Positions 53,875 to 63,321 are shown, counted from the stretch's first letter. The stretch: DNA of 64,000 nt from Pelagihabitans sp963760375 (GCA_963760375.1 CAVXCS010000005.1:1426001-1490000), one strand, 5' to 3'. Numbers and translations: made by a program. The notes: generated by a model from the sequence alone, not told the origin.

Positions 53875-55275
53875 CTAGTTTTTTTTGACTATTTGAGCCA
53901 TCATTTCGGCCTCGCATACCAAACGGTCATTGGCATAGGCATAAGCTTGCATGTGACATATTCCCCTACGAATTGGGGAAATGAGACTGCAGTGGAAAAT
54001 AAGCGTGTCTCCAGGCAGTACTTTTTGTTTGAACTTCACATTATCGATTTTCATAAATAAGGTGAGGTAATTTTCTGGATCGGGAACCGTACTCAAGACC
54101 AAAATACCCCCTGTCTGCGCCATGGCTTCCACTTGGAGCACGCCGGGCATCACGGGTGCGCCTGGAAAGTGGCCTACAAAGAAAGGTTCGTTCATGGTCA
54201 CGTTTTTCATGCCGACAACGTGAGAATCCGACAATTCCAATATCCTATCGATCAGAAGAAAGGGAGGTCTGTGCGGCAACATCGCCATGATTTGATGGAT
54301 GTCCATCAAAGGAGGTTGGCTTAAATCGTATTTGGGAACATTGTTTCTTTTCTCCAATTTAATGATTTTGGATAGCTTTTTTGCGAATTGTGTGTTGACA
54401 TAATGCCCCGGTTTATTGGCAATAACCTTACCGCGAATCCGGGTTCCGGCCAAGGCCAGATCACCGATGACATCCAATAGCTTATGCCTCGCCGCCTCAT
54501 TGGGATGGTGCAGTGTAAGGTTGTCCAAGATGCCATTTGGCTTCACCGAAAGTTTTTCCTTGCCAAACGCCTTTTCCAACTTTTTCATGGTGTTCTCCGA
54601 AATCTCCTTATCGACATAAACGATGGCGTTGTTCAAATCTCCACCCTTTATCAATCCGTTTTCCAATAACATTTCGAGTTCATGAAGAAAACTGAAGGTT
54701 CGGGCATTCGCAATTTCGGACTTAAAATCACACATATGGTCCAAGGTTGCGTTTTGCGTGCCCAACACCTTGGTGCCAAAATCGACCATTGTAGTAATTT
54801 GGTACTCATCGGACGGGATTATGGTGATTTCGCTGCCACTGACCTCGTCCCTGTAATTGATTACCTCCTTCACGACATATTCATCTCTATCCGCTTCCTG
54901 CTCCACCGATCCGGCAATTTCCAAGGCTTCGACAAAATATTTGGAAGACCCATCCATTATTGGAGGTTCGGGGGCATTCAATTCTATAAGGATATTGTCG
55001 ATGTCCATGCCTACGAGCGCAGCCAATACATGTTCGGAGGTCTGTATTTTCACCCCCATTTTCTCCAAGTTCGTACCGCGTTGCGTATTTACAACGTAAT
55101 TGGCATCCGCTTCAATGGTAGGCTCGCCTTCCAAATCTACGCGCTTGAATACATAACCATGGTTCTCAGGTGCGGGAACGAATTTCATGGTAACATCTTC
55201 GCCCGTATGCAGGCCTACCCCTTTCAGGATGACCTCTTTGCCTATTGTCTTTTGTTTCTTTGTTTGGGTACTCAC
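53875..55275 (-). CDS. lpxC/fabZ: Bifunctional UDP-3-O-acyl-GlcNAc deacetylase / 3-hydroxyacyl-ACP dehydratase
   Basis: 466 residues. LpxC (~1-310): Zn ligands in SEHVLAALVGMD and LHHPNEAARHKLLDVIGD, with the GVGLHTGEDV start. FabZ (~325-466): LPHRPPFLLIDRILE, catalytic His in VGHFPGAPVMPGVLQVEAMAQ. The fusion is a Bacteroidota trait that couples lipid A deacetylation to fatty acid synthesis. It overlaps lpxD by 4 nt. Confidence 0.97.
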   Translation of the reverse strand: MSTQTKKQKTIGKEVILKGVGLHTGEDVTMKFVPAPENHGYVFKRVDLEGEPTIEADANYVVNTQRGTNLEKMGVKIQTSEHVLAALVGMDIDNILIELNAPEPPIMDGSSKYFVEALEIAGSVEQEADRDEYVVKEVINYRDEVSGSEITIIPSDEYQITTMVDFGTKVLGTQNATLDHMCDFKSEIANARTFSFLHELEMLLENGLIKGGDLNNAIVYVDKEISENTMKKLEKAFGKEKLSVKPNGILDNLTLHHPNEAARHKLLDVIGDLALAGTRIRGKVIANKPGHYVNTQFAKKLSKIIKLEKRNNVPKYDLSQPPLMDIHQIMAMLPHRPPFLLIDRILELSDSHVVGMKNVTMNEPFFVGHFPGAPVMPGVLQVEAMAQTGGILVLSTVPDPENYLTLFMKIDNVKFKQKVLPGDTLIFHCSLISPIRRGICHMQAYAYANDRLVCEAEMMAQIVKKN

Positions 55276-56294
55276 TGTCCAACTTTTTTTTCCAGTTCGT
55301 TTATTCGTTTCGTAATTTTGGAAAGATTTTTAAAATGGACGTAAGATTTATTAAAATCGCCATAACTGAGCGCTGGCGACCCCTGTAAAACCTCATCATC
55401 CTTCACATTTCTGCCAATCCCCGACTGTGCCTGAATCTTTACACGGTCGCCGATCGTGATGTGGCCTACGATACCCACCTGCCCTCCAATCATACAATGC
55501 TTCCCGATTTTGGTAGATCCCGCAACCCCGGTTTGGGCTGCAATTACGGTATGTTCGCCAATTTCTACGTTATGCGCTATCTGAATTTGGTTATCGAGTT
55601 TTACCCCTTTCCTTAAAATCGTAGATCCCAAGGTAGCGCGATCGATGGTGGTTCCGGCCCCGATATCGACATTATCTTCCAAAACCACATTGCCTGTTTG
55701 GGGTATTTTGCTGAATTCCCCATCTTTTCCAGGCACAAAACCAAAGCCATCAGCGCCCACTACCGCGCCGCTATGAATCACACAATTATTGCCAATTACG
55801 GTTTCGGAATAAATCTTTGCTCCCGCGAAGACCACTACGTTGTTACCCATCACCACATTATCGCCAATGTAAACATTAGGATAGATTTTCACATGGTCAC
55901 CAAGCCTCACATTACTGCCCAAATAGGAAAATGCGCCTAAATAAAGTCCTTCTCCAAAAGATGCCGATTCAGACCTATAAACCGGTTCTTCGATACCTAG
56001 CTTGTTGCTTTTGACTTGGTCGTAATAGGCCAATAATTTTGAAAACGATTTATATGCATCATCGACCTTGATCAATGTCGTTTCCAGTAATTGTTCTGGA
56101 ACGAAGTCTTTGTTCACGATGGTGATCGAAGCTTTGGTGGTATAGATATGGGAAGTATATTTCGGATTTGCAAGAAAGGTCAAGGAGCCATGAACACCTT
56201 CCTCGATTTTGGCCAACTTATGAACGGCAATATCTGGGTTTCCTTCCAGTTCGCCTTCCAAAATCCCCGCAATTTGGCCCGCCGTAAAAATCAT
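55272..56294 (-). CDS. lpxD: UDP-3-O-(3-hydroxyacyl)glucosamine N-acyltransferase
   Basis: 340 residues from MIFTAGQIAGILEG; the frame extends upstream into the HD gene but that part is not LpxD. Uridine-binding domain SLTFLANPKYTSHIY, hexapeptide helix with catalytic His in QIQIAHNVEIGEHTV, and a C-terminal helical coil (LSKITKRINELEKK). Third step of lipid A synthesis. Confidence 0.96.
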   Translation of the reverse strand: MIFTAGQIAGILEGELEGNPDIAVHKLAKIEEGVHGSLTFLANPKYTSHIYTTKASITIVNKDFVPEQLLETTLIKVDDAYKSFSKLLAYYDQVKSNKLGIEEPVYRSESASFGEGLYLGAFSYLGSNVRLGDHVKIYPNVYIGDNVVMGNNVVVFAGAKIYSETVIGNNCVIHSGAVVGADGFGFVPGKDGEFSKIPQTGNVVLEDNVDIGAGTTIDRATLGSTILRKGVKLDNQIQIAHNVEIGEHTVIAAQTGVAGSTKIGKHCMIGGQVGIVGHITIGDRVKIQAQSGIGRNVKDDEVLQGSPALSYGDFNKSYVHFKNLSKITKRINELEKKVGQ

Positions 56295-56317
56295 GGGAAC
56301 AAAAGTAAGAAAAATTG

Positions 56318-57544
56318 TTATACCGCATCTTTGGGGTAACACATATAATATTTGGTCACTGTTTTGGATAGTGCCTTTAAATTCAAATGGTCGGAGGCCT
56401 TTGCCACATCCACCAATTTACCATTGCCCTTAAGGATAAATATGTTCTGGCGTTCTTGGTCATAGGCTTTGTTTTCAATTTTATCGGAGAACACGAAATA
56501 GGCTGTCTCCTCATTTGTGAGTTGATGTTTTTTCTTGAACTGTTCAAAGTATTTTGTTAATCTCGCGGCTTCAGGCGGCTTACTTTTTAGTTTGATATCC
56601 AAGAGCTGTCGATTGAGCAACATGGCGCTAAGCTTTGACAAGACAAAATCTTCATGGTGTTGCCATTTTTTTAAGGCTGCAATAATGTCAATATCATCCA
56701 AAAGCGAGAAACGATGTAGCACTTCTCCATCGAAATTGGTTTTGGTAATTTGATGACTTAGAAAAAAGTATAACGTTTCACTGCAAGAAAGGTCTTGACC
56801 CAAATGAAATAATTCCTTGGCCCTTCTTAAGGTACGGATCAACAACTGTTCTGCCACCAAACCTGTTTTATGCAGATAGACTTGCCAATACATAAATCTC
56901 CGGGCCATCAAAAATTTTTCGACGGAATAAATACCCTTCTCCTCTACCACCAGATTCCCATCCACAACGTTCAACATGGTAATCAATCTTTCAGCATTGA
57001 TGTTTCCCTCGGCCACCCCGGTATAAAAACTATCTCGCTTCAGATAATCCATTCGGTCCATGTCGAGTTGGCTGGAGACCAATTGGTTCAAAAAGGGTTT
57101 CGGATGGTTTCCAGTAAAAATCGCTATGGCCGTAGTTAAACTTCCGTTAAACTTAGCATTTAACGCTTTCATGAACAGCAGTGAAATCTGTTCGTGATCG
57201 ATGTTTTCAACGATGCTATTTTCCATGGCATGGGAAAAGGGACCATGACCGATATCGTGCAATAGTATGGCCGCCAAAAGACCTTGTTCTTCATCGACAT
57301 CAATGGCAATTCCTTTAAGGCGAAGCAGTTGTATCGCTTGCTGCATCAAATGCATGCTGCCCAATGCATGATGAAACCGCGTGTGATGTGCCCCAGGATA
57401 TACCAAATAAGAAAGTCCCATTTGGGAAATCCGCCTTAGCCGTTGAAAGTATGGGTCGGCAATCAGATCAAAAATGAGCGTATTGGGAATACCAATAAAT
57501 CCGTAAATTGGATCATTGAAGATTTTGAGTTTACTTGACGGCAT
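56318..57544 (-). CDS. HD-domain phosphohydrolase (dGTPase-like)
   Basis: About 408 residues (second of two Met codons preferred). HD superfamily: YPGAHHTRFHHALGS and LHDIGHGPFSHAMEN give the H...HD metal site, with SQLDMDRMDYLKRDS as the distal His/Asp region and a helical C-terminal half. Resembles bacterial SAMHD1/dGTPase-like proteins of unknown substrate. It lies 23 nt before lpxD and heads the lipid A operon. dNTP or (p)ppGpp hydrolysis are possible but unproven. Confidence 0.88.
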   Translation of the reverse strand: MPSSKLKIFNDPIYGFIGIPNTLIFDLIADPYFQRLRRISQMGLSYLVYPGAHHTRFHHALGSMHLMQQAIQLLRLKGIAIDVDEEQGLLAAILLHDIGHGPFSHAMENSIVENIDHEQISLLFMKALNAKFNGSLTTAIAIFTGNHPKPFLNQLVSSQLDMDRMDYLKRDSFYTGVAEGNINAERLITMLNVVDGNLVVEEKGIYSVEKFLMARRFMYWQVYLHKTGLVAEQLLIRTLRRAKELFHLGQDLSCSETLYFFLSHQITKTNFDGEVLHRFSLLDDIDIIAALKKWQHHEDFVLSKLSAMLLNRQLLDIKLKSKPPEAARLTKYFEQFKKKHQLTNEETAYFVFSDKIENKAYDQERQNIFILKGNGKLVDVAKASDHLNLKALSKTVTKYYMCYPKDAV

Positions 57545-57697
57545 CAATTTAAATGGCTTAAATGTTTAACTCCTATTCGGTAACCGCGGGCAAAGTTATG
57601 CAATTGCAATGAGACCCTAAGGGAAGTATTGAATGCTTTGTCCCTAAATGAAAAAGCGTTGAATAACGCTTCCGATTTTCATAAAATAATCGTGAAC

Positions 57698-59242
57698 ATG
57701 AACAAGATAACAATTTTGTGGGTCGATGATGAAATCGATCTTTTGAAACCGCATATACTGTTCCTCGAAGGTAAAAATTATGAGGTCATTCAATGCCGAA
57801 GTGGACAAGAGGCCTTGGAAGAACTCGTAAATAGTAAGGTCGATATCGTTTTTTTGGACGAGAATATGCCCGGTATTTCGGGATTGGAAACCTTGAGTGA
57901 AATCAAACAAATGGATGCTTCGTTACCCGTTGTGATGATTACCAAGAGTGAGGAAGAATTCATTATGGAGGAGGCCATAGGATCAAAAATTGCCGATTAT
58001 TTGATAAAACCGGTCAACCCGAACCAAATTTTGCTTTCCCTCAAGAAAAACCTGGACCACTCCAGGTTGGTTTCTGAAAAAACGACGAGCAACTATCAGC
58101 AGGAATTCAGAAAAATAGCAATGGACCTTTCTATGGTGAGAACCCATCAAGAATGGGCAAATCTTTACCGAAGGCTCGTTTACTGGGAGATGCAATTGGA
58201 AGAAATAGAGGACGCCGGGATGTTCGAAATTCTGGAATCACAAAAGATAGAGGCCAACAATCAGTTTGGAAAGTTCATCGATCGAAATTATGCCGAATGG
58301 TTTGAAGATCCGGAAGGTCCCATTATGTCGCACACCCTGTTTAAAGAAAAGGTTGTTCCAGAACTAAAGGAGGCTGCAGTTCTTTTGGTGATAATAGATA
58401 ATTTAAGGTATGATCAATGGCTGGCTTTTGAAGACTCCATGGCATCCTCATATAAAAAAATCAAAGAAGAATCGTATTACAGCATCCTTCCAACTGCCAC
58501 GCAATATGCCAGGAATGCTATATTTTCAGGATTGACCCCTTTGGACATGCAAAAAAAGTACCCGGATTGGTGGAAAAACGATAACGATGAAGGGGGTAAA
58601 AACTTATTTGAAGACAAATTTCTTGAGTCGCAGATTAAACGATTAGGTCTTGACATAAAGTGGGAATACCATAAGATCAACAACTTGAAGCAGGGTAAAC
58701 AGTTATCGCAAAACTTCAAATCGCAAAAAGCCAATGACCTTACTGTCATCGTATATAATTTTGTGGATATGCTTTCCCATTCAAAAACAGAAATGGAGGT
58801 AATCAAAGAGCTGGCTGGCAATGATAAAGCCTACCGTTCTTTGACCAAAAGCTGGTTTCGGAATTCCCCGCTACTCGAAATCATACAACAGGCCCAAGTC
58901 TTGGACATGAAATTGATCATTACAACTGACCATGGCACCATTAATGTCAAACAGCCTTCAAAAGTTATTGGTGACAAGGAAACCAGTTTGAATCTTAGAT
59001 ATAAGACAGGGCGCAGCCTCACTTATGATGAAAAGGATGTTTATGAAGCAAAGGACCCTAGAAAGATTCATTTACCAAGCATCAATATGAGCAGTTCCTT
59101 TATTTTTGCCAAAAACGACCTGTTTTTTGCCTATCCGAATAATTACAATCACTATGTCAGCTATTACCGTAACAGTTATCAGCATGGTGGTGTTTCCCTG
59201 GAGGAGATGATCATCCCCTTTATCGTTTTGCAGCCTAAATGA
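57698..59242 (+). CDS. porX: T9SS regulator PorX (response regulator-PglZ)
   Basis: 514 residues from MNKITILWVDDEIDLLKPH; an upstream in-frame ATG (57629) adds 23 residues not found in PorX. Receiver domain with phospho-acceptor Asp54 in VFLDENMPG, Lys in IADYLIKPV, then a helical linker and a PglZ (alkaline-phosphatase-superfamily) domain with metal-site residues (VIIDNLRYDQW, TTDHGTINV). PorX is activated by the kinase PorY and controls type IX secretion, and its PglZ domain hydrolyses oligonucleotide signals. It is divergent from the HD gene. Confidence 0.93.
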   Translation: MNKITILWVDDEIDLLKPHILFLEGKNYEVIQCRSGQEALEELVNSKVDIVFLDENMPGISGLETLSEIKQMDASLPVVMITKSEEEFIMEEAIGSKIADYLIKPVNPNQILLSLKKNLDHSRLVSEKTTSNYQQEFRKIAMDLSMVRTHQEWANLYRRLVYWEMQLEEIEDAGMFEILESQKIEANNQFGKFIDRNYAEWFEDPEGPIMSHTLFKEKVVPELKEAAVLLVIIDNLRYDQWLAFEDSMASSYKKIKEESYYSILPTATQYARNAIFSGLTPLDMQKKYPDWWKNDNDEGGKNLFEDKFLESQIKRLGLDIKWEYHKINNLKQGKQLSQNFKSQKANDLTVIVYNFVDMLSHSKTEMEVIKELAGNDKAYRSLTKSWFRNSPLLEIIQQAQVLDMKLIITTDHGTINVKQPSKVIGDKETSLNLRYKTGRSLTYDEKDVYEAKDPRKIHLPSINMSSSFIFAKNDLFFAYPNNYNHYVSYYRNSYQHGGVSLEEMIIPFIVLQPK

Positions 59243-59277
59243 ACTTTTGATCTGAAACACTGAAAGCCATTGTAATC

Positions 59278-59970
59278 ATGAAAAAAATAGTGCTGATTTA
59301 TCACCTTCTTTTTGTCACGATGCTTTGTGCCCAAACACAGAACGTCAGCGGCGATATAATGGATACTTCTGCTTATTTGGAAAGCTTGACCAATCCCATT
59401 TACGATAAGATTGAAGGTACCCCTTACTTACAAGAAACATTTGTCGCAGCAAGAATAAATGGGGCGGTAGAAACAAAGTTCGTTCGCTTCAATGCGTTTG
59501 ACAATGCCATTGAGATTAACCTTGGCAATGGACAAATGATGATTTTGGACAAAAGAACGACTTATCTTATCGATGTTTTGGACGGTAGTAATAGGGTTTA
59601 TCAAACCCTATCGTATCGCAATGATGCAGGTCAAATTGAAATGAGTTTTTTCGAGAGGATCCATGAGGATGAAATGTTTGCCCTTTACCTGAAAGAAAGG
59701 GTAAAACTGGTTCGGGGCGTTAAGGACCAACAGGCTTATGGGGGCGACAAACCTGATAATTTTTTAAAGGTCAACAACGTATATTTCATCAGCAATTTTA
59801 GGTCAAAAACACCAGATTTACTTGAGGTGCCGCGCAAAAGGAAAGACTTTTACAAATTATTCCCTAAGCGCGAAAAAGAAATTGAAAAGTTTGTTAAGGA
59901 CAATAAATTGGATGTGAATGCACCTAAAGACATCTCAACAATTTTTGAATATTATCTGGATACCGAATAG
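59278..59970 (+). CDS. Secreted conserved protein, unknown function
   Basis: 230 residues. A signal peptide ends near LCAQ (~19). Beta-rich body with LDGSNRVYQTLSYRNDAGQIEMSFFERIHEDEM and a basic C-terminus (VPRKRKDFYKLFPKREKEIEKF). It lies 35 nt after porX and 59 nt before tsaE in the same direction, so may be co-regulated with porX. No family recognised with certainty. Confidence 0.72.
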   Translation: MKKIVLIYHLLFVTMLCAQTQNVSGDIMDTSAYLESLTNPIYDKIEGTPYLQETFVAARINGAVETKFVRFNAFDNAIEINLGNGQMMILDKRTTYLIDVLDGSNRVYQTLSYRNDAGQIEMSFFERIHEDEMFALYLKERVKLVRGVKDQQAYGGDKPDNFLKVNNVYFISNFRSKTPDLLEVPRKRKDFYKLFPKREKEIEKFVKDNKLDVNAPKDISTIFEYYLDTE

Positions 59971-60029
59971 AGATGAATAATCGATTTTTGGATTTTTGTG
60001 CATTGGTTATCACACGGTAAAATTTCGAG

Positions 60030-60443
60030 ATGCAAAAGAAGGTTTATAAAGAAACGCAAATACGGGAAATCGCCAAGTTTGTCATTAATTCGTCCCGCTC
60101 AAAAATAATCTGTCTCAGCGGTCCGATGGGTGTGGGCAAAACCACCTTGATCAAAGGTTTGGTACAAGAATTAGGCAGTACGGATGCCGTTAGCAGTCCG
60201 ACTTTCGGCATTGTCAACGAATATCATGGGGCCAACAACGAACTTTTGGCATTCCATTTCGATTTCTATCGTCTTGAAGCGGAATCGGAGGCGTTAGACC
60301 TTGGTTTAGACGATTATCTGAACCAGGATGTATGGATTTTCATCGAATGGCCCGAAAAAATCCCTTCCCTCATCCCAGAAAAGGCAAGCCATTTATTTTT
60401 AGAGCTTAAGGACGAGCATACAAGGAGTCTTCGTTTGGGCTAA
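60030..60443 (+). CDS. tsaE: tRNA t6A37 biosynthesis ATPase
   Basis: 137 residues. Walker A GPMGVGKTT (31-39), then PTFGIVNEY (switch-like), AFHFDFYRLE and a Trp/Glu motif IEWPEKIP, all TsaE signatures. It is the ATPase subunit of the TsaBDE complex that attaches threonylcarbamoyl to A37; works with a TsaC/Sua5 protein. TsaB and TsaD are not in the window. Confidence 0.96.
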   Translation: MQKKVYKETQIREIAKFVINSSRSKIICLSGPMGVGKTTLIKGLVQELGSTDAVSSPTFGIVNEYHGANNELLAFHFDFYRLEAESEALDLGLDDYLNQDVWIFIEWPEKIPSLIPEKASHLFLELKDEHTRSLRLG

Positions 60444-60563
60444 ATTTCTATTCAACCTGAACTTATCCCTAATCACTTCACTACCAAATACATATCGTAA
60501 AAATGGAGCTATTTTCATGGTACTTCGGTAGATTATGCGACAATCGATGAACGGTACAATATT

Positions 60564-60626
60564 CGATGAAATGTTCACTTTTCACGATAAAATGTAAAGT
60601 TTTAACGATAAAATGCATTTTCTTCC
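60564..60626 (+). repeat. Three tandem 21-bp direct repeats (regulator-like)
   Basis: Cores CGATGAAATG (60564), CGATAAAATG (60585) and CGATAAAATG (60606) start exactly 21 bp apart, i.e. two helical turns, so all face the same side of the DNA. A weaker CGATGAACGG lies at 60545. They end ~26 bp before a candidate -7 element for a small secreted peptide, the spacing expected of activator sites. LytTR-type regulators use direct repeats with a similar period, but the bases do not match their consensus well. Confidence 0.65.
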
Positions 60627-60651
60627 CTGCAATTTTCTTACATTTACCTAG

Positions 60652-60659
60652 AATATTTG
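60652..60659 (+). promoter_or_regulatory. Weak -7 candidate AATATTTG for small peptide gene
   Basis: One mismatch from TAnnTTTG, 29 nt before the peptide ATG and ~26 bp after the last 21-bp repeat. A weak core promoter would fit one that needs an activator. Confidence 0.3.
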
Positions 60660-60687
60660 TCCGATTTCTAACTTAAACCTATAGAAA

Positions 60688-60831
60688 ATGAAAAAAATTT
60701 TAATCTCAGTTATGGCCGTAACGTTTGTTTTAGCCGCATCTATGTCTTCCTATGCGATTCCCGATCATAATAAATCACATGTTCCAGGGGTTGAAAAGAG
60801 TAAAGTTAGGACCGAACCAAAGAGAAACTAA
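60688..60831 (+). CDS. 47-residue secreted peptide, unknown
   Basis: A short frame of 47 residues starting MKKILISVMAVTFVLA after an A-rich site (tatagaaa). Residues ~1-23 make a canonical signal peptide (cleavage likely in SYA). The ~24-residue mature part, DHNKSHVPGVEKSKVRTEPK-like, is strongly basic and polar with two Pro and no Cys. It has its own terminator and a repeat-bearing upstream region. The function is unknown; an extracellular peptide or small periplasmic protein. Confidence 0.7.
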   Translation: MKKILISVMAVTFVLAASMSSYAIPDHNKSHVPGVEKSKVRTEPKRN

Positions 60832-60859
60832 TTAGTAAGCACACATTTTTACTTTTAGG

Positions 60860-60885
60860 GACAATCAACAGTTGTCCTTTTTTTA
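60860..60885 (+). terminator. Intrinsic terminator after the small peptide
   Basis: GGACAA / TTGTCC stem with a 7-nt loop TCAACAG, followed by TTTTTTT, ~28 nt after the stop. It makes the peptide gene a one-gene transcript. Confidence 0.85.
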
Positions 60886-60946
60886 TACTTTTTTTTCATT
60901 TTAATCGTTAGCACTACAGAATACTGTAGTAGGTTGATGATTAATA

Positions 60947-61617
60947 ATGATAAGAAAAAGAGGTATAAAGAAAAGAATGGTTTTTGATTCATTTGTAGTT
61001 TTTTTTATTGCTGTTACACCTTTCTTATACAAAATCTATGACTATTTGCCAAAAAAGATTCCGAATGCGACTATTTCTTTGTTTGGATTGGAAATTGACA
61101 GTAATGGTTTGAAGATGTTTCCACTTACATCTGGTTTCTTTCAGTTAAAATAATTCCTCTTTATCTTATTGATAATATGGTTTTTTACCTCCAGAGACTG
61201 GTGGTATCACATTTTATTGATTCCTATCGCGATGTTTGCGTTTCAATTATTTGAAGCATTTTATTCGATCAGGATGATTATGTGGATACAGAAAATATAT
61301 GGTGGCTTTTACCGGTTTGTATGGTCGTAATTCCGTTTGTATACTTTATCCGAATCAAGCTTTACGACAAATATGTCCATGGCATAGACTTGGAAGCCAT
61401 GGAGGCGGAATTGGAGGCGATCAAAAAGAAACAGGAAAACAGGTTGTCGGTAGAAAGGGAAAATAAAATGGAAAGCACCAAAAGCAACAAGAGTAACACC
61501 TACGAATACAAAACACTTTCCGAAAGGCTCGAATACGGACTATCCACCCAAAATATCGAGAATTATTTCAAACGCTTTATGGAAAGCCTCAGAAGCCTTT
61601 TGCACCTGCGATTTTAG
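60947..61617 (+). pseudogene. Membrane-protein gene broken by three frameshifts
   Basis: Joined fragments make a ~220-residue membrane protein. Frame a (60947-~61105) starts MIRKRGIKKRMVFDSF with a first helix. Frame b (~61105-61170) gives WFEDVSTYIWFLSVKIIPLYL. Frame c (~61172-61266) gives IIWFFTSRDWWYHILLIPIA with more helices. Frame d (61267-61617) begins DQDDYVDTENIWWLLPV, a helix, then a charged coiled coil (LEAMEAELEAIKKKQEN) and an amphipathic tail. Shifts are -1, +1, -1. The multiple shifts make sequencing error unlikely. Native family not recognised. Confidence 0.78.
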
Positions 61618-61721
61618 AGGCCTTGTTGTACTTTACAACCGGATTTGACTTAATGCCGCAATTCAATAAATTATCGTAATTTTACTTGAAACGTAGCCCT
61701 TTTCGGTAAGTAGTACTCCGT

Positions 61722-62921
61722 ATGAATCAACCCAGCTCACCCTTTAGTAAACAGCAGTTGCTCCCCCAAGAAGAAACTTTGGAAATCCTTAGACAGAAGC
61801 GCGAGTTGTTTATCGGGATTCCCAAGGAAAATCAATATCAGGAAAAACGGATTTGCTTGACCCCCGATGCAGTGAACGCCATCACGGCACATGGCCACCG
61901 GGTATTGATCGAAGCAGGTGCGGGGGTAGGCGCCCATTTTTCCGATACCGATTATACCAATGCAGGGGCTGAGGTGAGCAGGGATACCAAAAAAATATTC
62001 GGTTGCCCCCTTATACTAAAGGTTGAACCGCCCACACTGGCCGAAATCGAAATGTTGAATCCCCAGACAACCATCATCTCGGCGCTTCAAATCAAGACCC
62101 AAAACAAACAATACTTTGAACACTTGGCCAAAAAACGGATTACGGCCATTGCATTTGAATATATCAAAGATGAAGATGGCAAATTTCCTGCAATTCGTTC
62201 CCTCAGCGAAATTGCGGGAATCGCATCTGTGCTGATCGCCTCAGAAATCATGGCGGCAACAAATAAGGGTAATGGACTCATGTTCGGAAACATTAGTGGG
62301 GTTCCTCCCGTAGAGGTGGTCATTATTGGGGCAGGAACCGTTGGGGAATTCGCGGCAAGATCGGCCATTGGCCTGGGGGCCAACGTGAAAATATTCGATA
62401 ATTCCCTTACCAAACTGCGCAATATCCAAGCCCGGCTTAGACAAACGGTCTATACCTCCACCATTCAGCCAAAAAATCTCTTAAAATCCCTCAAAAGATG
62501 TGATGTGGCCATTGGTGCCATAAGGGGAAGAGATCGGTCGCCAGTGGTTGTTTCCGCCACCATGGTGGAACATATGAAAAAAGGGGCCGTAATCATAGAT
62601 GTTAGCATCGATATGGGGGGTTGCTTCGAAACTAGTGAGGTGACCAACCATAACAAGCCCACAGTAGAAAAATATGGCGTAATTCATTACGGCGTGCCCA
62701 ATATACCTTCACGCTATCCCAAAACCGCATCGGTATCCATCAGCAATATCTTTACCCCATATTTACTCAAATTGGGAGAGGAAGGTGGACTGGAAAATTC
62801 GCTTCGATTCGATAAAGGCCTCCGTAACGGACTCTATATGTACCACGGGATTCTTACAAACAAATCGGTTGGAGAATGGTTCGACCTGCAATACAGCGAT
62901 ATTAACTTTCTTATTTTTTGA
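61722..62921 (+). CDS. ald: Alanine dehydrogenase
   Basis: 399 residues with an N-terminal ~30-residue extension typical of Bacteroidota. Family motifs IGIPKENQYQEKRICLTPDAV, IEAGAGVGAHFSDTDY, and the NAD fold VVIIGAGTVGEFAARSAIGLG. Converts alanine to pyruvate and ammonium. Ends 1 nt before the next gene. The PNT-like N-terminal block makes NAD(P) transhydrogenase alpha subunit the alternative, but length and VGIPSRYPKTAS-type tail favour Ald. Confidence 0.93.
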   Translation: MNQPSSPFSKQQLLPQEETLEILRQKRELFIGIPKENQYQEKRICLTPDAVNAITAHGHRVLIEAGAGVGAHFSDTDYTNAGAEVSRDTKKIFGCPLILKVEPPTLAEIEMLNPQTTIISALQIKTQNKQYFEHLAKKRITAIAFEYIKDEDGKFPAIRSLSEIAGIASVLIASEIMAATNKGNGLMFGNISGVPPVEVVIIGAGTVGEFAARSAIGLGANVKIFDNSLTKLRNIQARLRQTVYTSTIQPKNLLKSLKRCDVAIGAIRGRDRSPVVVSATMVEHMKKGAVIIDVSIDMGGCFETSEVTNHNKPTVEKYGVIHYGVPNIPSRYPKTASVSISNIFTPYLLKLGEEGGLENSLRFDKGLRNGLYMYHGILTNKSVGEWFDLQYSDINFLIF

Positions 62922-62922
62922 T

Positions 62923-63303
62923 ATGGCATTTTTAAAACGATTGGGTTTTTACCTTATCGGCTTTTCCGTTGGCGTTTTTTTTCTTGCCATCTTTTTTAAA
63001 AAAAAATCTGAAGAAACGGGCGTTTATTTCTGTTATTTTCCAAATTGTAGGACCTTAAAAGACATACGTTCCAAGCCCCTATCTTATTCCGAGGAAATAC
63101 GAACAAGACTGCAAAACAAAGATCTTGATTCCATAGCGATCGACAACCTTTTGTTGGATGGAGATGTCGATTTTGCTAAAAGCAATACCAGTTCGGTACC
63201 TTGCAAAACCTATTACATCAGGGGAATTGTAAAAGAAAAGAACGCCGTACTGGAAGTTCGGAATTGTGAAAACGAGGCCATAGTGGAAAGCATAGTGTAT
63301 TAA
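62923..63303 (+). CDS. DUF4258-like membrane-anchored protein
   Basis: 126 residues from MAFLKRLGFYLIGF; the longer frame overlaps ald and is discarded. One N-terminal helix (~6-25) then a cytoplasmic or periplasmic domain with LLLDGDVDFAKSNTSSVPCKTYYIRGIV, resembling DUF4258. The family is seen next to ald in Flavobacteriia. Start is 1 nt after the ald stop. The function is unknown. Confidence 0.78.
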   Translation: MAFLKRLGFYLIGFSVGVFFLAIFFKKKSEETGVYFCYFPNCRTLKDIRSKPLSYSEEIRTRLQNKDLDSIAIDNLLLDGDVDFAKSNTSSVPCKTYYIRGIVKEKNAVLEVRNCENEAIVESIVY

Positions 63304-63321
63304 ATCCGAAACTTCCAGCGT

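Noticed and set aside
54682..55344. Plus-strand open frame of 220 codons
   Set aside because: Antisense of lpxC/fabZ.
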